The notes: a model not told the origin generated them from the sequence alone. Positions 48,632 to 61,209 are shown, counted from the first letter of the stretch. The stretch is 64,000 bases of DNA from Chloranthus sessilifolius (GCA_021018995.1 CM037596.1:6895501-6959500), one strand, 5' to 3'. Program-made: numbers and translations.

Positions 48632-49964
48632 ATTCCTGCTCTAACAAGGTCATATGCCCATGAAGTACTCCATATTCATTTAGTGTTAATTTACATTTTC
48701 CAATTACTAATTTATTTTGTACAATTTTTAAATATTTAGACCAATACGCCCTAAGAGTAGAAGTCTCGTTTAATTTTACATCACAACTATATTTGTTATG
48801 ATACCCCTTATATTTTGTCCTTTTAGTTTCACTTAAAATAAAAGGATCTTCATAACTTTTTCATACATCACTTCTTTTTTGGTTTTTTAAACCATCAATG
48901 GTATTGGCAAAGTTGGAGGCTTGGGAATGAATGACTTCAACATCTTCAACATTTATAGGAGGTGGTGTGGACTGTGATCAGAGTTGAATATTTTCAATCT
49001 TGTTAGAATTTTCACCACCTTTTCTCAAATGTATCATGAGAAGGTTAACACTTGAACAATAAAAGCATAAAATACAAAAGCTATATTTATATATTATTAT
49101 TATATAAAAAAAGTCCAACTGCTTCATTTCTTAAAGATGGAGAACACTTGAATAACAAAGGAAATCTATAACCCCAAAAAACAATATAATTCTCTCAGAT
49201 AATATGATAGATATGTTAATAAACACCCAGATAATGCATTGAACCAGTTTTAAAGATTATTATTAATTTTAATAAATGCTCTGCATGTTATTATTTATAT
49301 AGTTTAAAACATTTTTTCAAAGTTAACTCCTTAACAAAATTTCATGTTGGAATTAATCTCACAAATTGGTAAGATTGAGTCAAATTACAAAACTGCGCTA
49401 TGCGCGATGGTATAGGGCCACAAAAGCATAATTTGAATTACCTGATTTTTCAAATTGGCTACCTAATTGTGTTTCTCAAATCAATTACCTAACTCCAACT
49501 CTTGTTTATGACGACAAATTTACTTTTCTTGAAGAATTGTTAATGTTGTTGCTCGAAGAACGTTCAATTGATTGAAGTCCTTTAAGGTCTCAATGTAATT
49601 TAAAAGGTCTCTATCAAAGTTCTAACTTCAATGTTATGTTTACTACAATCTAATGTGCCCCGAATAAGCTTTAATTGTCAACTCTTATCTCTATAATTTT
49701 GAAGACACAATCAATATTTGAAGGGCCTTATTAACAAAGGGAGCTGCTATCAAAATTTTATTTCAAAAAGCCTTCTTAGGGTCTTTGCTCTCTCTATAAA
49801 GTATTACATCTGACTTTCATAACCATCTTCACATCTTTATACAACTTATACCTTAAAACTAAATTGAGATTTCTTTGTACATAATTAGGCTTTTGATTAA
49901 ATCTAACATATTTTACATAGTTTTATATTCATTTTCAAATATGCTATCATTTTCTTTTGCTGGA
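48632..49964. other. AT-rich intergenic DNA
   Basis: No recognised gene or element between the tandem duplication and Copia-4. Confidence 0.45.
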
Positions 49965-50524
49965 TGCAATTATTGTATTTAGGCTCTAACTTTGGTTGGG
50001 TCGCTTGAGCGACCTTGGTTATCGCTCGAGTGAGATGGCACATCCTTTAGAGGAAAACTTATTGGTGTAAGTTGCTCGAGCGATTTTGGTTCCCGCTCGA
50101 GCGACTAGTGCACTATTCTAAAGGCGATTTCTCTGGTCTAAATCGCTCGAGCGACTTTGGTTCCCACTCGAGTGACCCGCGACGACCCAATTGCATTTAC
50201 ACTCCGTATTTAACTAGTTTCTCTTTTAGTAGTAGGATTTGTATCTTCTATATAAGGGAAAGCTCTTGGACGAATTAGGTGTGGTAAAAAGCTTTGGTAA
50301 ACTTATTTACGGTTTTATGGATAGTTTTAGTAAGACTTGAGTGTTTTTGTATTCTTATGAAATCATCAATATAGTGAATCATCAATGTCAGTGGACATAG
50401 GCAAATTGTCGAATCACTTAAATATTGTCTCTTGTGTGATTGTGTTTAATTTCTTTCTATTTTGTATTCTTATTTGTTTGCTCATCATGAGATCGTTGGT
50501 TAATTTGAGAGCTTCCGCACAACA
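49965..50524 (+). repeat. Copia-4 5' LTR with repeated GCTCGAGC palindromes
   Basis: It contains three blocks of the type TCGCTCGAGCGA...TTTGGTTCCC...GCTCGAG (about 50010-50175), then TATA-like cttctatataaggg (50248-50261). It ends gcttccgcacaaca. Confidence 0.88.
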
Positions 50525-50569
50525 AATTGGTATCAGAGATGACATCGAAGTCCGCAAAAGTTTCGAACA

Positions 50570-51350
50570 TGAGGTTCAAGGTTGAGAAATTCAACTGAAA
50601 GATTAATTTCGGCTTGTGGCAAGTACAAGTCCGGGATATTTTGATTCAATAAAGGCTACACAAGACATTGAAAAAGCTCACGAGTAAGTTGGCGGATATG
50701 TCTGATAGTGATTTGGAAGAATTCAAACTTCAAGGGTGTAGTACAATTCGGCTATGTTTAGCGAAGGAGATTACGTACAATGTGATGCGGGAGAACTCGA
50801 CGGTCGGGCTGTGGGCCGAATTGGAGAGTCTCTACATGATGAAATCTTTGATGAGGCGTCTGTATTTTAAGAAGTAATTGTACAAGTTACACATGAAGGT
50901 ACTCCTCTCAATGAACATCTTAATGAATTTAATATAATTATATTTGAATTATTAAATATTAGAAAAAAGGTTAAGGATGAACATAAAGCACTATCAATTT
51001 TATCTTCCCTCCCCGATTCCTATGAGCACCTAGTTACTACGTTGCCCTATGGGAAGGATATTATTGAACTGGAATCGGTTACAGCGACACTGCTTTGTGA
51101 CGACATAAGGAAGAAATATTCGGATAATGATACATAAGTAGATGGTTTGTTGGTTAGGGGGAGATCAGAAGACTATAAATCTGGAAGGAGTAGATCAAAG
51201 TCCATATCTAAATCAAGAAATAGAAAGACTGTAAAATGTTACAAGTGCCACAAGAAGGATCACATCAGAAAGCATTGTCCTCGGTTATAAACTAAGAGGG
51301 ACGGTGCTCAGGAAAATAAGCCGAAAATAGTCATTGATGAGGTGGTATAG
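50570..51350 (+). pseudogene. Copia-4 gag
   Basis: Frame 50668-50877 reads LKKLTSKLADMSDSDLEEF-like text and VGLWAELESLYMMKSL, a copia gag capsid. Stops follow. The zinc knuckle CYKCHKKDHIRKHC (51237-51278) keeps all four CCHC ligands. Confidence 0.82.
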
Positions 51351-51419
51351 CCGAACAAGCTCTTGAAGATAATAAGAACGTATTGTCAGTGATTTCTAAT
51401 AAATACTCACAGAATGCAT

Positions 51420-51664
51420 AGATACTTGATTTAAAGTGCTCCTACCATATGTGTCCAAATAGGGATTGGTTCACGTCTTATGAGGAGGTGGATGATAGAA
51501 CAATTTTAATGGGTAACAATATGCCATGCAAAATAGTTAAAAAGGGGAGTATTAGAAAAAAGATGTATGATGGTATTATGAAAACATTGATTGATGTACG
51601 TCATATTCCGAAACTGAAGATGAACCTCATATCGCTTGATATTCTAATGGGCTCAAATTTATAA
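51420..51664 (+). pseudogene. Copia-4 protease
   Basis: The active-site region reads [17 protein letters not shown], so the catalytic DSGC has become DLKC. The domain continues [17 protein letters not shown] and stops at 51664. Confidence 0.8.
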
Positions 51665-51789
51665 CTCAAGGTAGAGTTTTGAAGGTGACAAAGAGATCTC
51701 TGGATGTGATGAAAGTGGAAAAGGTTGAGAACTTCTACTTTATATCAAGGAGTACAGTAACAGGTGGAGCAGCGGTATCTATGTAAAAT

Positions 51790-52545
51790 GATAGCAGTTT
51801 GTCCTCTACACAGCTATGGTACATGTCAGAGAGAGGGATGAAAGAGTTGAGCAAGCATGACTTGTTGAAAGGCGTACAAGATAACAAGGTTTACTTTTGT
51901 GAGCATTGTGTCTTCGGGAAATAGTGCTCGATTAAGTTCAACACAGTGATTCACACAAAAGGCACACTGGATTATATACATTCAAATGTATGGGGGCCTT
52001 CAAAGGTTCCTTCTAACAGTGGTGTCAGGTACTTTGTTTCCCTCATTGACAATTATTCTCGGTATGTATCGAACTACATGATGAAGAGAAAGGATGAGGT
52101 GTTAAAAATCTTCAAGAAGTGGAAAATACTGTTTGAGAACCAAACTAAAAGGAAGGTCAAACGGCTGAAAACAGATAATGGTAGTGAGTACACCAGTGGA
52201 CAGTTCCAGGAGTTCTGTAAAGATAACGGTATTACTAAACATTTTACAGTGAGGAATACACCACAATAAAATGGGATAGCAGAATGCATTAATAAAATTC
52301 TACTTGAAAAGGCAAGATATATGTTATCTAATGCGGTACTAGATAGAGAGTTATGGACTGAGACAGTCAGTACGGCGTGTTATCTAGTAAACAGATCACT
52401 GTCTATGACAATAGAGTGTAAGACTCCAATAGTGATGTGGTCAGGGAAGCCTGCAAATTGTAGTGCATTAAGGGTCTTTGGTTACGCAACTTATTATCAT
52501 ATCAGAGATAGTTAAATTAACCCAAGAGCTAAGAAGGTAACTTTT
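51790..52545 (+). pseudogene. Copia-4 integrase
   Basis: LDYIHSNVWGPSKVPS places Asn at the first catalytic Asp. KTDNGSEYTSGQF keeps the second Asp, and NGIAE keeps the third residue after an in-frame stop at 52267-52269. TACYLVNRSLSMTIECKTP and LRVFGYATYYHI complete the domain. Confidence 0.85.
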
Positions 52546-52929
52546 TAGGGTATACAAATGATATAAAAGGATACATGTTATGATGTCCCATGTAAAATAA
52601 GGTTGTGATCAGCAGAGCTATGACATTTGATGAATATTTTATGCGAACTACTATCAAACAGAGCATGAAAATTAGAAAGGTGACAGAAGATCAGCTTGAG
52701 GTGAAGTTATAACCTCCTACAGTTACTACATCAGAAAAATGTGTAGAAATTTTAAGTGTAAAAACAGTTAAGAAAGAGCCACAACAATCCTTAGATGGTG
52801 GAAGACCCAAAAGGAATACTAGAGTACCAATTCACTACGATTACAAGGATATGATAGCCAACGCGTTTATGTTGGATGACAATGAGACGTATTTATTCAA
52901 GGATGCAATTAGTGGAAGATGTGAACGAG

Positions 52930-53675
52930 AATAGAAGGCCGTAATGAGTGAAGAGGTGAATTCTCTTTATAATAATCAAACTTGGGAACTGACAGAATTA
53001 TCTAAAGATAAGAGAGCGATTGGGTGCAAGTGAGATTATAAAAAGAAAGAGGATTCTTTAGAAAGTATTGGTACAAGATACAACGCATGATTGGTGCTAA
53101 AAGGCTCTCTGTAAAAAAAAGACATTGATTACAATAAGGTATTTTCATCGGTCGTAAAACACACTTCAATCCAAGTTTTATTTTCAATTATAGCACAGTT
53201 GAACTTAGAATTAGAGCAACTCGATATGAAAATAATGCTTCTACATGGTGATTTGGAGGAAAAGATCTATATGAACCAACCTGAAGGATTCAAGTCTCCT
53301 GGAGGAGAGAGGTTAATGTGCAAACTAAAGAAGTCCTTATATGGGTTGACGCTATCGCGAGACAGTAGTACAAGAGGTTTGACACGTTCATGGTGACCAA
53401 AATTATATTCAAAGTGAATACGACAACTGTGTTTACTTCAAAAGGCTAGAAGATAGCTCATTTATTTATCTTCTCTTGTATATTGATGACATGCTAATAG
53501 CTGCAAAAAGAATGGTGGAGATTAATAAGTTGAAATTTCAACTTAGCATAGAGTTTGAGATGAAAGATCTTGGCGCAACTATAACGATTCTTAGGATGAA
53601 GATTCAGAGAAAAGAAAGAATAGTTGTGTCTAACATAGAAGAGTTATTTGGAGAAGGTACTCTCACAGTTTGAGA
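52930..53675 (+). pseudogene. Copia-4 reverse transcriptase
   Basis: QTWELTELSKDKRAIGCK, then a stop; LEQLDMKIMLLHGDLEEKIY; LVYIDDMLIAAKRM (catalytic YIDD intact); FEMKDLGATITILRMKI. At least five stops or frameshifts interrupt it. Confidence 0.85.
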
Positions 53676-53689
53676 TTGAGAACTCAAAG

Positions 53690-54142
53690 GCAGTGAGTAC
53701 TCTATTAGCAGCTCACTTTCGTCTTTCGACTAGCATGTCTCCCACTACGGACAAGGAGCGTGAGTTCATGACTCGTGTTCCCTATGCGAGTGCGATTGGC
53801 AGCTTGATATACGCTTTGACGTACACTTGATCGAATATTTCACAGGTCATTAGTGTGAAAGAAGCATTGTGGCTTTTAAGCTTAGTTGGTGATTTAGGGA
53901 TCGCAGCGTCTAGTGTTGATGTGCTCTGTGATAGTAAGAGTACTATTTACTTAGAAAAGAATCACGAATATTATGCTCGTATTAAATACATTGATATACG
54001 GTATCACTTCGTATGGGAAGTAATCAAAGATGTCAAGATATCTTTGAAGAAGGTGAGTATGAAGGACAATCCTGTGGATATGATGACAAAGGTGGTACCA
54101 GTGGTCAAGTCTAAACATTATTTAGATTTGATCAATGTTTAG
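53690..54142 (+). pseudogene. Copia-4 RNase H
   Basis: VPYASAIGSLIYALTYT opens the region. 53855-54142 is open and reads KEALWLLSLVGDLGI, LCDSKSTIYLEKNHEYYAR and SKHYLDLINV, the usual copia C-terminus. Much of the middle is deleted between the two frames. Confidence 0.83.
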
Positions 54143-54240
54143 TAGGTTTGAGTGCCTCAAGGCACTAGTGGTAGCGGTGATACAAGTTTATCGATGAATA
54201 AAAAAAAGAGTATATGGTGAAACTTAGAGCCAGGTGGAGA

Positions 54241-54803
54241 ATTATTATATTTAGGCTCTAACTTTGGTTGGGTCGCTCTAGCTAGATGACACGCCTTTTT
54301 GGGAAAAGCTTACTGGTGTAAGTCACTCGAGCGATTTTGGTTTTCGCTCGAGTGACCAGTGCACTATTTTAAGGGCAATTCCTTTGGTCTAAGTCGTTGG
54401 AGCGACTTTGGTTCCTGCTCGAGCGACCCACGACGACCCAATTGCTTTTACACTCCGTATTTGACTAGTTTCTTTTTTAATAGAAGTAGGATTTGCATCT
54501 TCTATATAAGGGAAAACTCTTGGATGAATTAGGTGTGGTAAAAAGCTTTAGTAAACCTATCTAGGGTTTTGTGGAGAGCTTTGGTGAGGCTTGAATGTTC
54601 TTGTATTTCTATGGAATTATCAATATATTGAATCATCGTTGTTCGTCGACATAGGCAATTTGCCGAACCACGTAAATATTGTCTCATGTGTAGTTGTGTT
54701 TTATTTCTTTTTATTCTCTTGTGTAGTTGTGTTTTACTTCTTTTTATTTTGCATTCTTATTTGATCGTTCATCGTTGGTTAATTTGAAAGCTTTCGCGCA
54801 ACA
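54241..54803 (+). repeat. Copia-4 3' LTR
   Basis: It follows the polypurine ccaggtggaga and matches the 5' LTR, including the GCTCGAGC blocks (54270-54430), several of which carry point changes here. A short stretch (attctcttgtgtagttgtgtttta-type) is duplicated near 54690-54740. Confidence 0.88.
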
Positions 54804-55392
54804 TCAATGAGTTTTCCCTTCTTTATATTTTTAATTTGCTATGATAAAGTTCTCTTATTGGTATTATTTTTCTTCAGAGAGGGGATTTTTTATCCAAAAA
54901 GATGACGATGGATCAAGAAGTAGATAGGAAGATTATATGGGGAACATTTTTTTTTACTAAAGCCACCTCGAAAGCAACACATCACTTAATACTTTATTGA
55001 AAACTATACAAGCACATCCAATGTAGTTTTTACTATTAAATTTGGAAATGATAGTTTTAATCAACTTCAAAAGAAGTTGAATAAAATGAATCAAAGATGA
55101 TAAATGTAATAGCCATGACAACAGGGTTAAAAACACTTTTCGAGTTATAAATTTGTGCTAAAGTCAGTACTTGCTATACCATTGATTAGTATAAATTTAC
55201 TTGAATAGTATTATTCGTTTGTAATATTGGTTTATATAAACTTACTTAATTAGTAATATTCGGCAATGTAGGATATGAAAGTCAGAATTGAAAATGGGAA
55301 CACAATACTGAAAAGTGCACAAATAATTTAGTGTGTAGATTTTACATAAATTAATATTACTTATAGTGTTTAATTCTTGGGGAACTATACAG
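54804..55392. other. AT-rich intergenic DNA
   Basis: No recognised feature; short frames only. Confidence 0.45.
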
Positions 55393-55399
55393 TGAAAGC

Positions 55400-55902
55400 A
55401 AAGTATCAAAATCGAAAACAATCTCGGGTATCGATTTGGTTGAGGCTGATACAACTCGGCCAATGCCAATACGTATCGGCCTATACCGCCTTTAGTTTTT
55501 AAAATTTAAATTCTAAAGAGCCGTTTCATTGAAAGTGTAAGCCATACGTCTCTCTCTCCTTTGTTCTTTTTCTCTCCTCTGAAACCCTCTTTGACAATCT
55601 GATCTTTGAAAGAGACACATCTCTATTCTTTTTATATGTAAAGCAATGTAAAGGCAACTACAACTTATCATAAGTCAAAGCCCCTCTCCTCTGTTCCTTC
55701 TCTCTCCTCTCTCCTCTGTAAGTGTCTCGCACAATCTGACCATTGACGCATTTATTGCATTTGTGATTTGAAGAAGAGGCAAAGCGATGCATTTACTAAA
55801 GTGCTCGAGAAACCAATGAAGCTAGGGTAAACTTTGTTTGCAACCATTTATTTGGTAATACCTTATACGTATCATATCGGTATCGGCCGATTTTTGATAC
55901 CC
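55400..55902. mobile_element. hAT-MITE-like element
   Basis: Ends aaagtatcaaaatcg and, inverted, gggtatcaaaaatcg are inverted repeats; TGAAAGC flanks both sides (55393-55399 and 55903-55909). Both ends are rich in cgtatcggcc words, like the element at 30889-31426. Confidence 0.6.
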
Positions 55903-56156
55903 TGAAAGCTTTATGTGCAAAATCATTTCTTTGATATGATGTTATTTGTGTTTAATAATAATTGTATGATATGTTAATGCCTTGTTTGACAAAACTCATG
56001 GAAATATTTTTTTTTTTTCACTTTACATGGACTTATAAATAAAATAATTCATGGGAAGTTTTATTTTTAAAATTTTACAATGGTTTGTATTTTTTCAGAT
56101 GTTTGGCTACATTGTGTAAAATTATTTTCTTGAGGCACCATTCTTCAAACCATTGG

Positions 56157-56526
56157 AACATGTAACCTCACCCCATCTCATCGGGCCAAAATGCATTAAT
56201 CGCTTTAAATTAGAACATGAATAATTTTTTTTAACCACCTTTTTACAAGATGGGTCTTGAGATCGTGGGCATACACTCAAATAGTTTTTTATTCTGCGTG
56301 GTACAAATCCCAAACAGTAACTCTAAACTCGTGAAACATACATCAAGCTCAAATACAAATCATGAGTCATTTTTTGGAATGGGTGCCACATGAAATAAAA
56401 AAACCGATATACCCATGATCTCAAGATGCATCATCTGGAAGATTGGGATAAAAAACAATCTCCTTTGTCAGATTCAAATAAGTCAATTTATGTTGGCCGA
56501 AGGAGATGGGGCGAGGTTACGATTTT
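56157..56526. mobile_element. MITE carrying a second MITE
   Basis: The outer ends gtaacctcaccccatctc and, inverted, gtaacctcgccccatctc mark a 370-bp element. Inside lies 56255-56426, bounded by tcttgagatcgtgggcata and its inverse tcttgagatcatgggtata, of the same family as the MITE in LIG6 intron 2. Confidence 0.7.
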
Positions 56527-58488
56527 ACAGTGCAAATAAATAGTACGATTATGAGGTGAGGTTGCATCTAAACCGTTTGATATAAAGGCCATGATCTACA
56601 GATCTACGACGCAAAAGAGTGGTGCAAACTCAATCTCAATCATATTATTCGATACAATCAACTGTTGAATCGGATAATGGCTTTAGAGTGCATTGAGTCA
56701 TATGATAAAGATTATGCTTGGTGCCAATCTTTTCACCTGTGATCTTCAAATTAACTGGCTTAGATGGTTGGGTTACATATATTGGCGTCACTGTTTATGG
56801 GTATCTTTGTTCGCATCCATGCATTCTCTGAAAGCACCCACATCCCAGACCCCTTGAAGACTATTGATTGCTTTGAATCATATGAGGGTGATTGTTTTAC
56901 ACCTCGATCGTCCATAGATTGGATCTTAAGATCATGTAACGCCTATCGGGCGGTTAATTTGTGATTCCATGTGTCCCCAGTCCCCAAAATATGGCTCTAA
57001 AGTCACGTTTGAGCATGATGCGTGCTATGTGATTGAAGGAATAATATTTTGGATATCGGTGATATAGGAAATCAAAAATTGACCGTCAGATTGATGCACC
57101 ATGAACCCAAGATCTATTTTGTGAAAGATCTTTGTTAAAAAAGATCTCCATCATCTGATCCGAAGAAATCAACATTTTTTTTCAGGGGTTTGGGATATAG
57201 GCGCTTTCAGAGAACGCGTGGGTGTAAAGAAAGAGATATTGACATGTGTGTCACATCAACAGAAAAATTGAGCGTTTGATGATAAGTTTATGGTCTCAAG
57301 ATCCATTATACGAAAAATTATGGTGAAAAAAAAACCTCGATCGGTTGATCCAAAGCAATCAAACAATTTTAAGTATCAAATATCCGAGTTGAAAATAACG
57401 AATTTTGGGTTGCAAGGGTGGCCACCAAAATTCCTCTAAACTTTTAACCCATATTGTGGATGGAAAAAAGTTTGGGCCAAATTTTGGCTAAAATTTTTAT
57501 GTGAGTTTTTTTTCAAAAAAACTTTAGTTTGTCGGTCCCACTATATTGCCAAACACTTGGAAATTGCATTTTTATGAGAAATTTCAAATTTCCAACTATT
57601 TTTTGTCAGAATTCGTGTTAACAAATAAGACATAAATAATTGTCATATTCTTTCTCATTGTGAGCATTTCAACCTCTGCTTTGGAAATACATCATTTACA
57701 TAAAATTGATGATGAGTTCCAATACTCTTTACAGTTCCATATATATTTTGATACTCTCTCATGATAGTTCTATGTTTCTACGCTTAAACAAATTAGCCGA
57801 GAGGATGATAATTGGACATTTACTATGTTTAATTGTGAGATTATTTTATTTTTATTTAAAGCAAAGGTAAGACTCATTGTTTCACCGAGAGATTCTCAAC
57901 TCTAATAAAAATGGGAGGACAATCACGACTTACAAAATCAATCCCAAACGAAAGGGGACAATGCCATGGTATTATATATTTTCTACTTAAAAAATGAAAA
58001 GAAAGTACTCATATTTCCAAATATATTCCAAACGCTTTTAATTTGACAATTAGCGCTTATATTCCTCATTTATTGAGGAGGAAATTAACTTTTCATGAAA
58101 GAAGTTTTATTGTTGATATATTTTGGTGAGCTTATTAATATTGAGATAATAAGCACTTGCAACACAGGTGCATTCTCCATATATATATATATACTAGTGG
58201 ATCCTGCAAGTACAATGCACGCGAGGGCCATTTATTTAAGCAATTCAAAAGAGATCTAAAATGTTTTTTGGCATTGGTGTTCAACTCCAAAATCAGCAAG
58301 TGCAAAATATTAAGCAAGAGATGTCAAGTGAATTGCTAAGACAATACAAATTTTTAATTTTGATATTGAGCGATTAACATTAAAATAAGTAAAATAACTA
58401 ATGAAAATAATTTTGAGATGAAGAGAGGATTAATAGCCCTCCTGAATGGTGTATTGTATATGACTCAGTGGTGCATCAACTCTATTAG
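56527..58488. other. Intergenic DNA with further fragments of the same MITE family
   Basis: Words such as ttaagatcatg (56929), ttgaccgtcag (57078) and gtttatggtctcaagatcc (57284) suggest scattered copies of the MITE at 56255. A small (TA)n lies at 58178-58192. No gene. Confidence 0.45.
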
Positions 58489-59100
58489 ATGAATTTATTA
58501 TTGTGTTTCAAGAAACTCATAGCTCTTTGTTGGGATGAGATTGGTGAAAGAAAAATACTGGGGCCAGAACTCGTAAAAACGACGACCAAGAAGGTTAGAG
58601 TTATCCTTCAGAGATTGAAAGAAGCTCAGGACCGTCAGAAAGCTTATGCCAACAGTAGAAGGCGCCTGATAGAATTTGAGGTTGGTGATTTGGTATTCAT
58701 CCGTGTGTCACCGACTAAGGGAATCATGCGTTTTGGAATGCGAGGAAAACTAAGCCCGAGATACGTGGGACCTTTTGTTATCACAGATCGCATCGGTGAG
58801 GTCGCATACCGAATTTCACTTCCGAAACACTTCGGTGGAATACATAATGTGTTTCACGTCTCTTTGTTGCGAAAATACCTGTCCGATCCATCTCATGTCC
58901 TTGATATCGAGCCGACTAAAGTCAGAGATGATCTTACCATCATAGAGAAGCCGGTTTGTATCATAGATTGGAAGGAGCAGCTCATCAAGGTAGATGCACG
59001 GCCCGTCAAAGTCGATTAACATCATTCAGAAGAAGCCACTTGGAAACGAGAAGTCGAGACTTTGGAGAAGTACCTGAAGCTCATCACTACAGGTACGTAA
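58489..59100 (+). pseudogene. Gypsy integrase C-terminal end
   Basis: The frame reads LGPELVKTTTKKV, FEVGDLVFIRVSPTKGIMRF, LSPRYVGPFVI and HNVFHVSLLRKYLSDPSHV: the C-terminal integrase and GPY/F module of Ty3/gypsy chromovirus-type elements. After KVD it meets a stop where Trp is expected; the chromodomain-like end SEEATWKREVETLEKYL follows in the same frame. Only this 3' part of the element is present. Confidence 0.9.
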
Positions 59101-59122
59101 TTTTCGAGGACGAAAATATTAT

Positions 59123-59134
59123 AAGGGGGGGGAG
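59123..59134 (+). other. Gypsy polypurine tract
   Basis: AAGGGGGGGGAG lies between the integrase end and the LTR start, the usual plus-strand primer of this family. Confidence 0.8.
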
Positions 59135-59830
59135 AACGTAACGACCCTAAAAATTTTAAACTGAAATTGTGGTGTTAGATTTGTTTCGCACCAAGCATGC
59201 TGTTAGTGCTCCACACCGTAACCTACCCTGGTTGAGAAAATACACATTTTGGTTTTCCAAAAGGTTTTATATTTAAAATTGTCTTTATTTGACACAAGTT
59301 GTGTGGTGGCATAGTGGTTGAAAGGCTTTGGTTATAGACGAGAGGTCTAAGGATCAAGCATTGCTATGTGAGTTTTAAACTTTTATTTTAAACTTTGAAG
59401 TAAAAGCCTATACACCCTTATTTGATGCGACCGCTTAACACCGAATTAATGCTCATATATTATAAATAAGAAAGTTACGAAGAACCCTAAATCATTATTA
59501 TAAGTATTCTTCTTAAGAACCCTAGTCGTCACTCCAGCTTCTTCTATAGTCATCTTTTTCTAAAAATATCTAAATCTCTTGTGTGTTCTTCCACAAAGAA
59601 CACCGTGATGTTTTTCTATAGTCAAATCGTGGTGGAAGAAGGCGGAGTAATCGTGGACGGACCATCTTGTGGACACCGATCTCTATCGCCCTAATCGCCG
59701 TCGATCCACCGATCACGCTTCAAGAGGTGGGTACCCATCCATCCATCTCGTCCTTCTCAAATCCCGTCACATAAGGTATGATCGATCGCGTACCGACGGG
59801 CTAAATAAATTAAACCCGCGTATGTTTTTG
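59135..59830 (+). mobile_element. Gypsy 3' LTR
   Basis: It starts acgtaacgaccctaaaaat, close to the common TGTAACGACCC LTR start, and shares several blocks with the antisense LTR at 2455-2940. The right limit is set by the end of that similarity. A T26 run (59831-59856) follows, then a featureless AT-rich stretch. Confidence 0.75.
59308..59366 (+). other. tRNA-like segment inside the gypsy LTR
   Basis: tggcatagtggttgaaagg resembles a pol III A box, and gaggtctaaggatcaagc, about 30 bp on, is a degenerate B box. It looks like an old SINE or tRNA-derived piece fixed in the LTR. It is not a functional tRNA gene: no cloverleaf stems could be paired. Confidence 0.45.
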
Positions 59831-59856
59831 TTTTTTTTTTTTTTTTTTTTTTTTTT

Positions 59857-60445
59857 GCGAAACCCGAACACTATCTATTTTGCTTTTACCCATATTATTT
59901 TAATTATAGTAAAATTGGGAACCCAAATATCATTAGTATATAACGCGCCGCTCACTAGGTTCCACGGTACACAGTCACCGTATGCTTAAAAGACCCATTG
60001 TTGCTGCACAGTACAAACGTTGTAGCTTCACGCTTTAAAAGATATTGCTTATACTTTTAGTTTTGTGGGTTAAAATAAAATAAATTATAATTGATGTAGC
60101 CTCAACACATTATACAAGACGTTTTATTTTTTTTGTTATTATTATATTTGCAACTCATAAAATTTGATGATTGTGACTTTTTGTTTTATTCATTATAATT
60201 ACATCTTATAAGATGTTTTGTTTATTTATTATATTTGCATCTCTGATTGTTTTTTTATTTTTTTTATTTGGTGCTTTTATATTTGGTGCAACTATTTATA
60301 TATTATATTATATGTAATATAATGTAATATTTGAATATTATATAAATGCCCCTATTACTTTGGATTAGAATTATAAAAATACATTATATTTTATAAATCA
60401 TTGTCAGAGATATAGCCTACCTGCCTGTGGTAAGGTGTGATGAAA
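59857..60445. other. AT-rich stretch
   Basis: No recognised gene. Two degenerate copies of a tttatttattatatttgc-type unit occur at about 60110-60250. Confidence 0.45.
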
Positions 60446-61020
60446 CTCTCGGTGGTCTTCATTTGAAATTACACATTTAATAGAGATATGATAGTATGTT
60501 GTCCATTGTTAGCTTATAAATATAGTACACTATAATAATACACTAGAACTAAGATTTAATTGAACACAAAAATTGGTCCTAAATTAAGGTGTCACACACA
60601 TAAGTTTTGGCTCATCATTTTTCCACCATTGGATATAGACTGATGCCTAACACTACAAAGTACCAAAATAATAAGATGATATCATATAACACACAATCTT
60701 TTCTCCAATGTTAACTCTTAGATGGGAATCTAATTATTCCATATATAATAACTTATATGTGAGCTACAAGTAATATATATACCAAACAAGCAAAAAGTAC
60801 ATAGCTTTTGGTTGATGTTGAAACCGGTACACATTTTCTATTGGGATTGGGCATACAATTCAATGTGTTGTCAATTTGCATTGATGAGTCAAAATAAAAT
60901 AAAAATGAGGAGGGTATATTTATATAATACTTGACATGAGTCTCTTTTCTTCCCATAAATGCTAGTGTTATGATTTGACTCTTTTGCCCTTGGGAAAAAT
61001 AAATTTTTCTACCATATATA
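60446..61020. repeat. Long inverted repeat, left arm
   Basis: This arm is the reverse complement of 63424-64000, with only about six or seven differences seen in 575 bp. The right arm reaches the window edge, so the true outer ends are unknown. A 67-codon frame occurs in both arms (60956-60753 minus, 63490-63693 plus) with three changed residues; I do not take it as a gene. Confidence 0.92.
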
Positions 61021-61209
61021 TAAGTTGACTTTCACGAATTATAAGTTGACTTTCACGAATTACGTGAAATCGGATATGCGCGAGAACTCTGATTAAGTGT
61101 ATGTCCGCTTAGCATATCTGGGATATGTGCGGGTCATAACTCGAAATTCTAGGCCCTCGGGATGGGGTAGAATTTCGGGTCGTGACAGAGTCGTGAAAGT
61201 CAACTTATA
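61021..61209. repeat. Small palindrome-bounded segment with gypsy LTR start
   Basis: taagttgactttcacgaat occurs twice in direct orientation (61021 and 61042) and once inverted (61191-61209). Between them the minus strand starts TGTCACGACCCGAAATTC at 61187, a gypsy-type LTR start. Confidence 0.65.

Larger units (their letters stand above)
49965..54803 (+). mobile_element. Copia-4: copia element with both LTRs, degenerate
   Basis: 5' LTR 49965-50524, PBS TTGGTATCAGAGA (50527-50539), gag, protease, integrase, RT, RNase H, polypurine ccaggtggaga, 3' LTR 54241-54803. Protein signatures (YIDDM box, SKHYLDLINV end) differ from Copia-1 to -3, so it is another copia lineage. Stops are frequent. The flanks show no convincing target duplication. 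Confidence 0.9.

Noticed and set aside
49965..54803. Copia-4 as an active element
   Set aside because: Protease DSGC is DLKC, the first integrase Asp is Asn, and many stops interrupt gag, RT and RNase H.
59308..59366. A tRNA gene
   Set aside because: Only box-like words are present; acceptor and anticodon stems cannot be formed.
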